In this document: positions 23,422 to 31,354 of the stretch, piece after piece | Numbering within the stretch: position 1 is the stretch's first letter | Layout: every line of letters begins with the position of its first letter | Source: Neobacillus niacini | GTDB lineage: Bacteria > Bacillota > Bacilli > Bacillales > Cytobacillaceae | Assembly (NCBI RefSeq): GCF_023715415.1 | Contig: NZ_JAMBOB010000004.1 | Coordinates: 461,188-525,187, forward strand | DNA: 64,000 nucleotides | Direction of reading: 5' to 3' | Notes under the pieces: generated by a model | What the model was told of the DNA's origin: nothing | The model's input: the letters and a program-made list of their open reading frames with translations, nothing else | Database searches by the model: none | Program-made: the position numbers and the translations under genes

Positions 23422-25230
23422 TTGATGAGTGAAATTTTATTTGATTCTAGCGAAACGAAAAATATTTTAATGTCGGCAAATGCATTTCACACATTAAAAA
23501 ACGGTTTATTTAACAACATTGGATCGCATAAAACAAAAGGTTTTTTATTCCGATTTGGTAAAGAGTTTGGAATGGAATCAGCAAAAAATAACCTCCAAAA
23601 AAAGAACACCACGAATCCTGTCGGTAAAAGACACTCACGCTTAGGCCACGTAAAAGATGTTATTTTTATGGGGGAAATTGTGCGACATCCGGACGGCACG
23701 ATTGAATGTATCGATACGTGGGGACAATGGGTGGAATCATTCGAAGCAGAATTACACCTTAAAAATTACGGTTTAGCAAATGAATGTGTTTGTCATATGT
23801 TGTGCGGTTTTGCGAGTGGTGCATTGACATATGAATTTGGTGAGTCAATTATTGCCGTTGAGCGCAAGTGCGTCGCAAAAGGGGATTCATGCTGTGAGTT
23901 TGAAGTAGGTTTGGAACGCGACTGGCTCGAAGAAAAAGAGGAGCTTATTCACCTTTATCAAAATGACAATATTTTAGCTGAGCTTGAAATGACCTACGAT
24001 GCACTTTTACATCATAAGCAAATGTTAGAGAAAATTTCTACGTTTCATAGTCAACTCACACAAAAAGTAACAGAGAAGCATTCATTGGATGAAATTGTAC
24101 AGGCTGCATATGAGTTGTTGAACATCCCGATTTTAATTGAGGATATACATGGGAATCTGTTAAGTCAAATGGGTTTAACGGAAGAACAGAAGCTAACCAT
24201 TAAAAAAGATAAGGCAAAGTTATCGCATGTTGACGATAAACACAATGTTTTGCATTACAAAGGCGGTACCTATTGGAAGTTGATCGCCCCTGTTCTTATA
24301 AATAAAAAAAATTATGCCACTTGTTCGTTATTCTACTTTGATGAAAAGCCTATCGATGAAACCGACCATCTATTTTTAGATCGTATCTCCACTGTCGTAG
24401 CGTTATGTATTTTATATGAGGAGGCACAGTTTGAAGAGCAACAACGCATCCGCAGTTCGTTATTAGAACGATTAATCCATAATCGAAATATTAAAGATAT
24501 CGAATCTTACTATAAATTTTTACCGTTTAAATTTAAGCCGCCGTTTTCTACAGGTATTATTAGTGTTCATAAGAAGAAAAAAAATAACGAAATCATTGAC
24601 ATTCACGACCAGCTGACACAACTGTCAAAGTTGGCGAAAGAGTGGGGTTTACCTTGTATCTTTGCGGTACTTGGGGAAGAAATTGCACTTCTTAACTCGC
24701 AAAATAGTGATAAAAAAGAATGGGAAAAGAAAATCACAAAGATTTTCCAAAAAATAGAGAAACAAAATAGCAATTATAAATATTCGCTCGGGCTTAGCGG
24801 AACGTTTATTAACTTAAAGGAGTTCGAACGTTCACTAAAAGAGGCACGTGTCGCACAGCGCTTCCCAAATCAAAAACTACTGACAGATTACGAAGATTTA
24901 GGCATACTTGGCGATATCGTAATGAACATGAGCATGGAACAATTGCATGGAATGGCGAAAAAGTCGTTAAAAGACTTATACAATTTCGAGGATCCACGAA
25001 AAAAAGAACTGCTATACACGCTTTACATTTATTTATTAAATAGTCAGCGCTTAAAAGAAACGATGGATGAGTTGACGTTATCCATCGGCGGTGTCCAATA
25101 TCGGATAAAGCAAATTGAAGAGCAGCTAGAAATTTCACTAAAAAACGCATCAACAGCAGCGTATACTTTATTAGTTATTCAGGCGCTACTATTATCGGAC
25201 AGCTTAAGTTTCGAGGAATTTGCAAGATAA
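23422..25230 (+). CDS. XylR_N/V4R sensor-PucR-type HTH transcriptional regulator
   Basis: 602 residues. N-terminal XylR_N activator domain (about 20-115, TKGFLFRFGKEFGMESAKNN, HVKDVIFMGEIVRHPDGTIECIDTWGQWVESFEAE) and a V4R module with conserved Cys (CVCHMLCGFASG, CVAKGDSCCEFEV). Then a coiled linker, a GAF-like middle, and a PucR C-terminal HTH (YIYLLNSQRLKETMDELTLSIGGVQYRIKQIEE). XylR_N domains bind aromatic effectors; here the output is PucR-type instead of the sigma-54 AAA+ domain. It starts at TTG 23422 (8 nt from GGGG) or ATG 23425. It is divergent from the catabolic genes it presumably activates. Confidence 0.85.
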   Translation: MMSEILFDSSETKNILMSANAFHTLKNGLFNNIGSHKTKGFLFRFGKEFGMESAKNNLQKKNTTNPVGKRHSRLGHVKDVIFMGEIVRHPDGTIECIDTWGQWVESFEAELHLKNYGLANECVCHMLCGFASGALTYEFGESIIAVERKCVAKGDSCCEFEVGLERDWLEEKEELIHLYQNDNILAELEMTYDALLHHKQMLEKISTFHSQLTQKVTEKHSLDEIVQAAYELLNIPILIEDIHGNLLSQMGLTEEQKLTIKKDKAKLSHVDDKHNVLHYKGGTYWKLIAPVLINKKNYATCSLFYFDEKPIDETDHLFLDRISTVVALCILYEEAQFEEQQRIRSSLLERLIHNRNIKDIESYYKFLPFKFKPPFSTGIISVHKKKKNNEIIDIHDQLTQLSKLAKEWGLPCIFAVLGEEIALLNSQNSDKKEWEKKITKIFQKIEKQNSNYKYSLGLSGTFINLKEFERSLKEARVAQRFPNQKLLTDYEDLGILGDIVMNMSMEQLHGMAKKSLKDLYNFEDPRKKELLYTLYIYLLNSQRLKETMDELTLSIGGVQYRIKQIEEQLEISLKNASTAAYTLLVIQALLLSDSLSFEEFAR

Positions 25231-25288
25231 AAAGTGAGGTATACTTAACGGGAAGAACCATTACTTAGTAAATACCATTATTAAACAA

Positions 25289-25337
25289 AAAAGACTGTAG
25301 ACAAACTCAATTTTTTAAGTTTGCCTACAGTCTTTTA
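25289..25337. terminator. Bidirectional terminator between regulator and MFS genes
   Basis: AAAGACTGTAGACAAACT / AAGTTTGCCTACAGTCTTTT with one bulge, between two convergent genes. Confidence 0.85.
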
Positions 25338-25360
25338 CATGAGATGAACCATGGTTAATT

Positions 25361-26656
25361 TTATTGCTCTACAGAAACTTCTAAGTTCATTTGCCTTTCA
25401 TCAGCAGCACGACTCTCGTCTTCTTTTTCAGTTGCAGTAATTTTTAATTTACGTGTAGCTACTAACACGATTGCGGACACAACATATAAACTAACGATAA
25501 CTAACACCCCAGAGTTGAAGCCAGAGCGAACGTCATCACCTGCAAGTGTAATTAAGTAACCAGTAATCCATGGACCGATTATTCCAGCCATACTTGCAAT
25601 CGCTAATGAAATACCTGTTACACTACCTACTAAGTTTTTCGGAATGATCAACGTTTTAATCGCAGCATTTAACGGTAATAAGCTTGTGTTCATTATTAAG
25701 CCTACCCCTAAGAAAATACATGCTAACACTGGTGAAGATACAATTGTTGTCATTGAATAAGATGCCGCACCAACAAGTAATACTGTAACTAATACACGGT
25801 CATAAGATTTGATAAGGCTTTTATTTTTCTTAAATAAAAAGTCTGTAAATTTACCTGCACAAATCGCGAATACTGTACCTGCAATACCCATTCCAGCGAA
25901 TATTAAACCCATACTTTGCGGCTTAAGACCCACGATTTGTGTTAAGTAGGTTGGTGCCCATGTAAGAACCCAAGTTGTAATCCACATGGATACGAAACCT
26001 ACAACTAGAATGGATAATACATACGGGTTGATGAGTACATTAAAAATATACTTGAACGGTACTTCCTTGTTTGAAGCTAAAGATTTCACGTCTTCGACGA
26101 GTGGTTGCTTTGGTTCGTCTCTCATAAAGAAGAAGAAGAGTGCCCATACAAAGCTTGCTACCCCTAACATTGCAAAAGTATGCTGCCAACCTATGTTTGT
26201 AATACCCATAACTAAAAGTGGTGCAGCTAAATACGTACCCACTGTTGTACCAGAAGTCATAATGGCCACTGCGGTTCCGCGTTGTGCACTAGTGAACCAT
26301 CGTGCAAGGTGTACGAGGCAAAAACCGAGCGTAGCACCCTCGAAGAAACCTAAGACAACACGCAGTAAAATTAAGTGTGTTAACGTTTCCACAAAATAGG
26401 CGCTTGCTAATGAAATTGTCCATCCAGTAGCAATCATCATTAATAAAAATTTTGAGTTAAAGCGATAGGTTAATGTACCTAAAATAATACTTCCAACAGC
26501 GTAGGCTGCGAAAAAGCTACTTCCCACTAAACCAAACTGATCGTAAGATAAATTTAATTCAGTCATGATTGGTTCTGCGGCTAATCCTAAAACTGATTTA
26601 TCCGTATAGTTTAAAACAGATAGCAAGAATAGAAATCCTAAGACAACCCAACGCAT
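25361..26656 (-). CDS. MFS transporter, ACS (anion:cation symporter) type, aromatic acid uptake likely
   Basis: 431 residues, 12 predicted helices; FLFLLSVLNYTDKSVLGLAAEPI at the N terminus is the ACS-family hallmark (D-K/R-S in helix 1), and GFFEGATLGFCLVHLARWF is the conserved helix 4 region. The ACS family transports organic anions such as phthalate, 4-hydroxyphenylacetate and hexuronates. It is convergent with the regulator and divergent from the reductase-hydratase-FAD-synthetase genes, so transport of the cluster's aromatic substrate is likely but inferred. Confidence 0.82.
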   Translation of the reverse strand: MRWVVLGFLFLLSVLNYTDKSVLGLAAEPIMTELNLSYDQFGLVGSSFFAAYAVGSIILGTLTYRFNSKFLLMMIATGWTISLASAYFVETLTHLILLRVVLGFFEGATLGFCLVHLARWFTSAQRGTAVAIMTSGTTVGTYLAAPLLVMGITNIGWQHTFAMLGVASFVWALFFFFMRDEPKQPLVEDVKSLASNKEVPFKYIFNVLINPYVLSILVVGFVSMWITTWVLTWAPTYLTQIVGLKPQSMGLIFAGMGIAGTVFAICAGKFTDFLFKKNKSLIKSYDRVLVTVLLVGAASYSMTTIVSSPVLACIFLGVGLIMNTSLLPLNAAIKTLIIPKNLVGSVTGISLAIASMAGIIGPWITGYLITLAGDDVRSGFNSGVLVIVSLYVVSAIVLVATRKLKITATEKEDESRAADERQMNLEVSVEQ

Positions 26657-27209
26657 ATAAAATCCCCCTTGTATTACCGTATTTTCCCCATTTACAATGT
26701 TTCGTAATTAGTTATCAGACTTTTCCAAAAACTATTGAGATAATTGTACGTCGCAGTTTTTCTCCAAGGTGAGATGAGTGTTAGCGTTTTCAAAATACTT
26801 TTAGAATAATTTCACACCTCCATTTGTTTTGCAAGAAATGCATTCATTTCGGCATTTTCTTTTAAAGAATAATAGTTTCTAACGGGAAAGTTCGGCATAC
26901 GAATCTTCCATGAAAAGAATTCTATTTGAAAAAAAAAAGATTTACAAGAAAAAAAAATGATTCTAATTTTTGTTTTGATAGAGAACAAAAAGGAAAAAAC
27001 CAAATTCCCATACCAAAAAATTAAATTTTTTAACAGTAGGATATGTTGATAAATCTGATTTTTTTAAAAAAAATGTTCACAAAAGATTCAAATTTGGTTT
27101 CGTGTGAAAATTTATTGTTTTTAACTGAATTTTCAATAAAAAATTCCATGATAATTTTGAACAGACTCATTTATGATTTAATTACTCACTAACGAATGGA
27201 GGAATTGGG
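26657..27209. other. 553-bp A/T-rich divergent intergenic region
   Basis: No credible gene. Very A+T-rich with long A and T tracts (26930-27075). It separates the divergent MFS and reductase genes and must contain both promoters and any regulator sites. A short frame at 26812-27003 is low-complexity Phe/Lys/Ile and has no ribosome site. I could not recognise a defined operator by eye. Confidence 0.6.
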
Positions 27210-27683
27210 ATGGATGATCGTTTATTTAGAGATGCAATGGGAAAATTCGCTACAGGGGTAACAGTTCTTTTAACTGAAAACGAGGGAGAAACACATGGAA
27301 TGACAGCGAACGGTTTCATGTCCGTATCATTGGATCCGAAGCTTGTCGTAATTTCTATTGGACATAAAGCTAAATTTTTAGAGAAAGTTTCACAGTCTAA
27401 AAAATATACAGTAAATATTTTAGCGGAAGATCAAGAACACTATTCACGTCATTTTGCTGGGAAACCTGGTGAAGCAGTAGAATTTGAAACGTTGGCTCAG
27501 CTGCCAGTACTAAAAGGAGCTATCACACAAATCGCATGTGAAGTCGTATCAGAACATGTAGAAGGTGACCATACATTGTTTATTGGTAGAGTAGTAGATC
27601 TACGTATTGAGGATAAAGAGCCGTTATTGTTCTTCAGTGGTAAATATCGTCAATTGACTGAGTTAATACCAGTTGAGTCATAA
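27210..27683 (+). CDS. Flavin reductase (reductase component of two-component monooxygenase)
   Basis: 157 residues, the size of HpaC/HsaB-type NAD(P)H:flavin oxidoreductases. Motifs include FRDAMGKFATGVTVLLTEN, HGMTANGFMSVSLDPKLVVISI, and the C-terminal GDHTLFIGRVVDLRIEDKEPLLFFSGKYRQL with the conserved GDH. It supplies reduced flavin to the oxygenase encoded at 21155-22324, although the two genes are in opposite arms of the cluster. It starts at ATG with GGAGGAATTGGG; the hydratase gene begins 14 bp after its stop. Confidence 0.9.
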   Translation: MDDRLFRDAMGKFATGVTVLLTENEGETHGMTANGFMSVSLDPKLVVISIGHKAKFLEKVSQSKKYTVNILAEDQEHYSRHFAGKPGEAVEFETLAQLPVLKGAITQIACEVVSEHVEGDHTLFIGRVVDLRIEDKEPLLFFSGKYRQLTELIPVES

Positions 27684-27697
27684 AAGGAGTATTGTCT

Positions 27698-28501
27698 ATG
27701 GATATTCAACTTATAGCTGAAGAATTGCTCGAAGCAGAACGTACGAAACTGCCAATCGCCCCACTAACTGAAACCTATGAAAATATTACAGTTGCTAGTG
27801 CCTATGCGACACAATTAGCGCAAATCCATCAAAAAATTGACGCAGGTGCGACAATAAAAGGGTTAAAGATTGGTTTAACCAGTAAAGCGATGCAAGAAAT
27901 GCTAAATGTATATACACCAGATTATGGCTTTATTTTAGATACGATGGTGTATGACGAGGCAGAAGGTTTATTTACGGAGACGTTTATTCAACCAAAAGTA
28001 GAGTTTGAAATTGCGTTTATTTTCAAGAAAGCACTAAAAGGACCGAACGTAACTGTACAAGATGTCATTGATGCAACGGATTATGTTGTTCCAGCAGTGG
28101 AGGTAATCGATAGCCGTATCACAAATTGGAAAATTAAATTTGAGGATACAGTAGCGGACAATGGATCTTCGGCAGGTGCGATTTTAGGTAAGAAGCGTAC
28201 ACCACTTAAAGATATTAAAGACATTACAAATATTTCGATGATTGTGAAGAAAAATGGCGAGTTTTTAGACGAATCAACGAGCGCAGCTGTATTAGGTAAC
28301 CCACTCCATGCAGTTGTTTGGTTAGCAAATGAAGTAAGTGCATATGGTATTTCCATCGAACTAGGCATGTTTGTTTTATCAGGTGCGCTCTCAAAGGCTG
28401 TTACCTTTGAAGCAGGAGATGAATTTGAAGCTGACTTTGGTATACTTGGGAAAGTAAGCGCCAACATTTTGAAGGAAGCAGTGAAATCAGCTGGACTATG
28501 A
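27698..28501 (+). CDS. 2-hydroxypenta-2,4-dienoate hydratase (MhpD/HsaE-like)
   Basis: 267 residues from ATG 27698 (AAAGGAG 8 nt upstream). It belongs to the 2-oxopent-4-enoate hydratase / fumarylacetoacetase-type fold: GLKIGLTSKAMQEMLNVYTPDYGFI, EFEIAFIFKKALKGPNVT, VPAVEVIDSRITNWKIKFEDTVADNGSSAGAILG, and a C-terminal GALSKAVTFEAGDEFEADFG. It hydrates the dienoate released by the hydrolase to 4-hydroxy-2-oxovalerate. The next pathway enzymes (aldolase, acetaldehyde dehydrogenase) are not in this window. Confidence 0.9.
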   Translation: MDIQLIAEELLEAERTKLPIAPLTETYENITVASAYATQLAQIHQKIDAGATIKGLKIGLTSKAMQEMLNVYTPDYGFILDTMVYDEAEGLFTETFIQPKVEFEIAFIFKKALKGPNVTVQDVIDATDYVVPAVEVIDSRITNWKIKFEDTVADNGSSAGAILGKKRTPLKDIKDITNISMIVKKNGEFLDESTSAAVLGNPLHAVVWLANEVSAYGISIELGMFVLSGALSKAVTFEAGDEFEADFGILGKVSANILKEAVKSAGL

Positions 28502-28555
28502 AACAAGTATGGATTTATATCAATTCATTGATATAGTAAAAAGGAGAGAATCGTA

Positions 28556-29344
28556 ATGCAAATCGTTTATGTGAATGCTAATAACTTACATGAGATTAAA
28601 CCATCGGCTCCTGAAGTAGCTATGGCACTTGGTTACTTTGATGGTGTGCATTTAGGACATCAAAAAGTAATTCAAACAGCTAAGGAAAAAGCAAAATCAC
28701 ATAATTTGTCATTATCCGTTCTCTCTTTTTTCCCGCACCCTAAAAATGTGCTATTTTCCAATAATAAAGTTTCATATTTAGAGCCATTAGAACAAAAAGC
28801 TGAAAAGTTAGAAAAGCTTGGCGTAGATGTTTTCTACGTTGTTGAATTCACCAAAACATTGGCAAAAGTAGAACCAGATCACTTTTTAAGTGACTATGTT
28901 ATAGGGTTAAATGCCAAGGAAATTATTTGTGGATTCGATTACACATATGGGACCAAAGCAAGTGGTACTGTTGATACATTGGCAGTTTATGCGGCTACGC
29001 AGCAAGTTGGCCTAACAGTTGTCGAAGAATTAAAATGGAATGAACAAAAAATTGGCTCCACATTGATTCGGAAATACGTAACAGAGGGAAAATTGAATGA
29101 ATTACCGAGTTTATTAGGAACTTTTTATCAAACGAAGTATTGTCAAAAGAATGGTTTACTACCCAATTATTCTTTGCCAAATGTAGGCAGTTATAAAGTA
29201 TTGATTGAAGATCGACATATTAATATTGAATGTGTTGCAACTGTAAAATGTAAAAAATATATTCAGCTACACTATGAAACGTCAACATTACCGAATTTGT
29301 TAACCATCCAATGGGTTGACCAATTCGAAACAATACCAAGCTAA
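28556..29344 (+). CDS. RibF-like FAD synthetase (FMN adenylyltransferase) lacking a normal riboflavin-kinase domain
   Basis: 262 residues. The N-terminal adenylyltransferase domain is intact: ALGYFDGVHLGHQKVI, LSVLSFFPHPKNV, CGFDYTYGTKASGT, and GSTLIRKYVTEGKLNE. The C-terminal part (about residues 185-262) aligns in position with the flavokinase barrel but is short and lacks the usual GxPTAN substrate motif, so I expect no kinase activity. It is the third gene of the reductase-hydratase unit and may boost FAD supply for the flavin monooxygenase. The housekeeping bifunctional RibF should be elsewhere. Confidence 0.82.
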   Translation: MQIVYVNANNLHEIKPSAPEVAMALGYFDGVHLGHQKVIQTAKEKAKSHNLSLSVLSFFPHPKNVLFSNNKVSYLEPLEQKAEKLEKLGVDVFYVVEFTKTLAKVEPDHFLSDYVIGLNAKEIICGFDYTYGTKASGTVDTLAVYAATQQVGLTVVEELKWNEQKIGSTLIRKYVTEGKLNELPSLLGTFYQTKYCQKNGLLPNYSLPNVGSYKVLIEDRHINIECVATVKCKKYIQLHYETSTLPNLLTIQWVDQFETIPS

Positions 29345-29482
29345 TGTTAATTTCTAACCTTTTAATAGAACCTTAAATCTTTGTTCATAATTTGTTCATA
29401 CTTAAGGGATAAGATAAATACATGAAGAGGACAAACTTTTTTCTCTCTCTTTCATAACCCCCTTTTATAAGATTTCTTTTTG

Positions 29483-29517
29483 GATTCGGCAACTGGCCGG
29501 ATCCTTTTTTTATTTTT
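29483..29517 (+). terminator. Terminator after the catabolic unit
   Basis: GGATTCGGC / GCCGGATCC with a short loop, followed by seven T (29483-29514). It closes the reductase-hydratase-FAD-synthetase unit. Confidence 0.8.
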
Positions 29518-29530
29518 AAAAAAGTTTTTG

Positions 29531-29604
29531 TTGCAAGAGCGCTTTCATTGGGTATATAATACTTTCATAAACCGATTTACTAAATCGATTTACTAAAACA
29601 ATTT
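29531..29604 (+). promoter_or_regulatory. Promoter with three tandem LacI/KdgR-type operators, KDG operon
   Basis: TTGCAA (29531-29536), 18-nt spacer, TATAAT (29555-29560). Directly after it come three palindromic boxes, AAACCGATTT (29569), AAATCGATTT (29582) and AAAACAATTT (29595), at an exact 13-bp period. Their position over the transcription start implies repression. The same boxes stand before the HxlA-like gene. The GAGCGCTTTCA in the spacer is a weak catabolite-response-like half match only. Confidence 0.75.
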
Positions 29605-29638
29605 ATTCATTTACTACTTCAAAGAAGGTGTCATAACC

Positions 29639-30397
29639 ATGCAAAAAGTGATTGTCCCTTTAAACGCTTTTGATAGAGTTGAAGTGTTAGAGAAAGGGCA
29701 AGCTTCCTTTATCAAGCTCATTGCACAATCAGGCGCATACGGATTGGAGATTCGCAAAGAGTTATTTTCCAATCAAGATCCATCATTAGATAGCATGAGG
29801 CAAGAAATGGAACAGCATCAACTCTTTACCGTCTTTTCAGCTCCAATTGAATTGTGGCAAGAGGATCATCAGCTAAATGAACAAGACTTAACAATCATTT
29901 TTCAAGAAGGTAAAAAGCTCGGAGCGAAGTGGATCAAAGTATCACTGGGACACTTTGATAAAAATCTATCTAGTGTTAGCATCCTCCACTCATTTTTAAA
30001 GCAGCATCCAGAGATTCAATTGTTCGTTGAGAATGACCAGACGCTATATGGCGGGAATGTTACCAATTTAAAGTCCTTTTTTGAAAGCGCCACCGAGCAG
30101 AATGTTCCGGTGAAAATGACGTTTGATGCTGGAAACTGGTACTATTCCAGACAGGATGTAGAAGAGGCGTTAAATCAACTATCCAAATACGTCCATTATC
30201 TTCATTTAAAACAAGTGGATCAGGAAAACGGGGACCTGGTGACGGTACCGCTTCAGAAAAATATTGGTCACAGCTGGGAAAAGGTGATGAACAGTCTTCC
30301 TAACAACCTAGTAAAAGCACTTGAATTTCCCATACAACCAAAGGAAAGAACAAAAGAGTATATTCAAATGATGACAGAAAGTGAGGCATTCGCATGA
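29639..30397 (+). CDS. TIM-barrel sugar isomerase/epimerase-like protein (AP-endonuclease 2 fold)
   Basis: 252 residues resembling the xylose-isomerase-like TIM-barrel family (IolE/hydroxypyruvate isomerase type): GAYGLEIRKELFSN, LGAKWIKVSLGHFDKN, IQLFVENDQTLYGGNV, VKMTFDAGNWYYSRQDV, YVHYLHLKQV. Glu, Asp and His residues at strand ends are compatible with a divalent-metal site. It is the first gene of the KDG operon and overlaps kdgK by 4 bp. It probably isomerises or epimerises a sugar acid or keto-sugar entering the pathway; the exact reaction is unknown. Confidence 0.72.
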   Translation: MQKVIVPLNAFDRVEVLEKGQASFIKLIAQSGAYGLEIRKELFSNQDPSLDSMRQEMEQHQLFTVFSAPIELWQEDHQLNEQDLTIIFQEGKKLGAKWIKVSLGHFDKNLSSVSILHSFLKQHPEIQLFVENDQTLYGGNVTNLKSFFESATEQNVPVKMTFDAGNWYYSRQDVEEALNQLSKYVHYLHLKQVDQENGDLVTVPLQKNIGHSWEKVMNSLPNNLVKALEFPIQPKERTKEYIQMMTESEAFA

Positions 30398-31353
30398 AGC
30401 AATTAGATGTCGTAACGTTTGGCGAAGCAATGACAATGTTCATGGCCAATCATCCTGGTTCCTTACATGAAGTCAGCGAATTTACCCGCGAGCTTGCAGG
30501 CGCTGAAACGAACGTGGCAATTGGTTTGGCACGCCTAGGATTCGGCTCAGGCTGGGCAAGTAAAGTAGGCAGCGACGCATTTGGAAAATTCATTATCGAT
30601 CGTCTTAAAAATGAAAACGTCAACATCAATCATGTTTTAGTAGACAGTAAATACCCAACAGGTTTCCAATTAAAATCGATGGTCTTAGAAGGAGATCCAG
30701 AGGTTCAATACTTTCGTAAAGGATCGGCTGCCAGCCATCTAACGAAAGATGATTTCAACGAAGAGTACTTCCTAGAGGCTAAACACCTTCATATGACGGG
30801 AATTCCATTAGCAATTTCAGAAGATGCACGTGGATTTGCCAAACAGGCTTTAGCCTTTATGAAAAAAAACAATAAAAAGGTGTCCTTTGACCCGAATTTA
30901 CGTCCGACACTTTGGGCATCACAAGAGGAAATGGTAAAAGAAATCAATGAAGTGGCCTATAAAGCTGATTACGTTTTACCGGGGCTTGCCGAGGGTGAAA
31001 TCTTAACAGGCTTCAAAAACCCAAATGACATCGCTTCCTTTTACTTAGATAAGGGTGTTGAGCTTGTCGTCATTAAGCTGGGACCGGCGGGAGCTTTTTA
31101 TAAAAGTGCATCCGAAGAAGGAACGGTACTCGGATTCCCTGTAGAAAAAGTCGTTGATACCGTTGGTGCTGGTGATGGTTTTGCTGTTGGTGTCATCAGC
31201 GGACTTCTTGAGGGTATCTCGATTCATGATGCAATTGTACGAGGAAATGCAATTGGTTCACTGGCTGTTCAGTCACCTGGTGACAATGATGGCTATCCAA
31301 CCAAAGAACAGTTAGAAAAATATATCGATAAAAATTTACAGGGAGTGAAATAA
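30394..31353 (+). CDS. kdgK: 2-keto-3-deoxygluconate kinase (PfkB family)
   Basis: 319 residues. Ribokinase/PfkB fold: N-terminal VVTFGEAMTMFMANHPGSLHEVSEFTRELAGAETNVAIGLARLGF (signature 1 region), FDPNLRPTLW, and C-terminal DTVGAGDGFAVGVISGLL (signature 2, catalytic Asp). It phosphorylates 2-keto-3-deoxygluconate to KDPG, the substrate of the aldolase encoded at 32741. The start overlaps the previous gene as ATGA, and the MFS gene begins 1 bp after its stop, so the three are coupled. Confidence 0.9.
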   Translation: MKQLDVVTFGEAMTMFMANHPGSLHEVSEFTRELAGAETNVAIGLARLGFGSGWASKVGSDAFGKFIIDRLKNENVNINHVLVDSKYPTGFQLKSMVLEGDPEVQYFRKGSAASHLTKDDFNEEYFLEAKHLHMTGIPLAISEDARGFAKQALAFMKKNNKKVSFDPNLRPTLWASQEEMVKEINEVAYKADYVLPGLAEGEILTGFKNPNDIASFYLDKGVELVVIKLGPAGAFYKSASEEGTVLGFPVEKVVDTVGAGDGFAVGVISGLLEGISIHDAIVRGNAIGSLAVQSPGDNDGYPTKEQLEKYIDKNLQGVK

Positions 31354-31354
31354 C

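Noticed and set aside
26812..27003. Possible 63-codon minus-strand gene in the divergent gap
   Set aside because: Low-complexity Phe/Ile/Lys/Ser composition from A/T tracts, no ribosome site.
29537..29554. Catabolite-response (cre) site in the KDG promoter, and a similar one near 34766
   Set aside because: Each matches the cre consensus only in its right half, with three mismatches at fixed positions; too weak to annotate.
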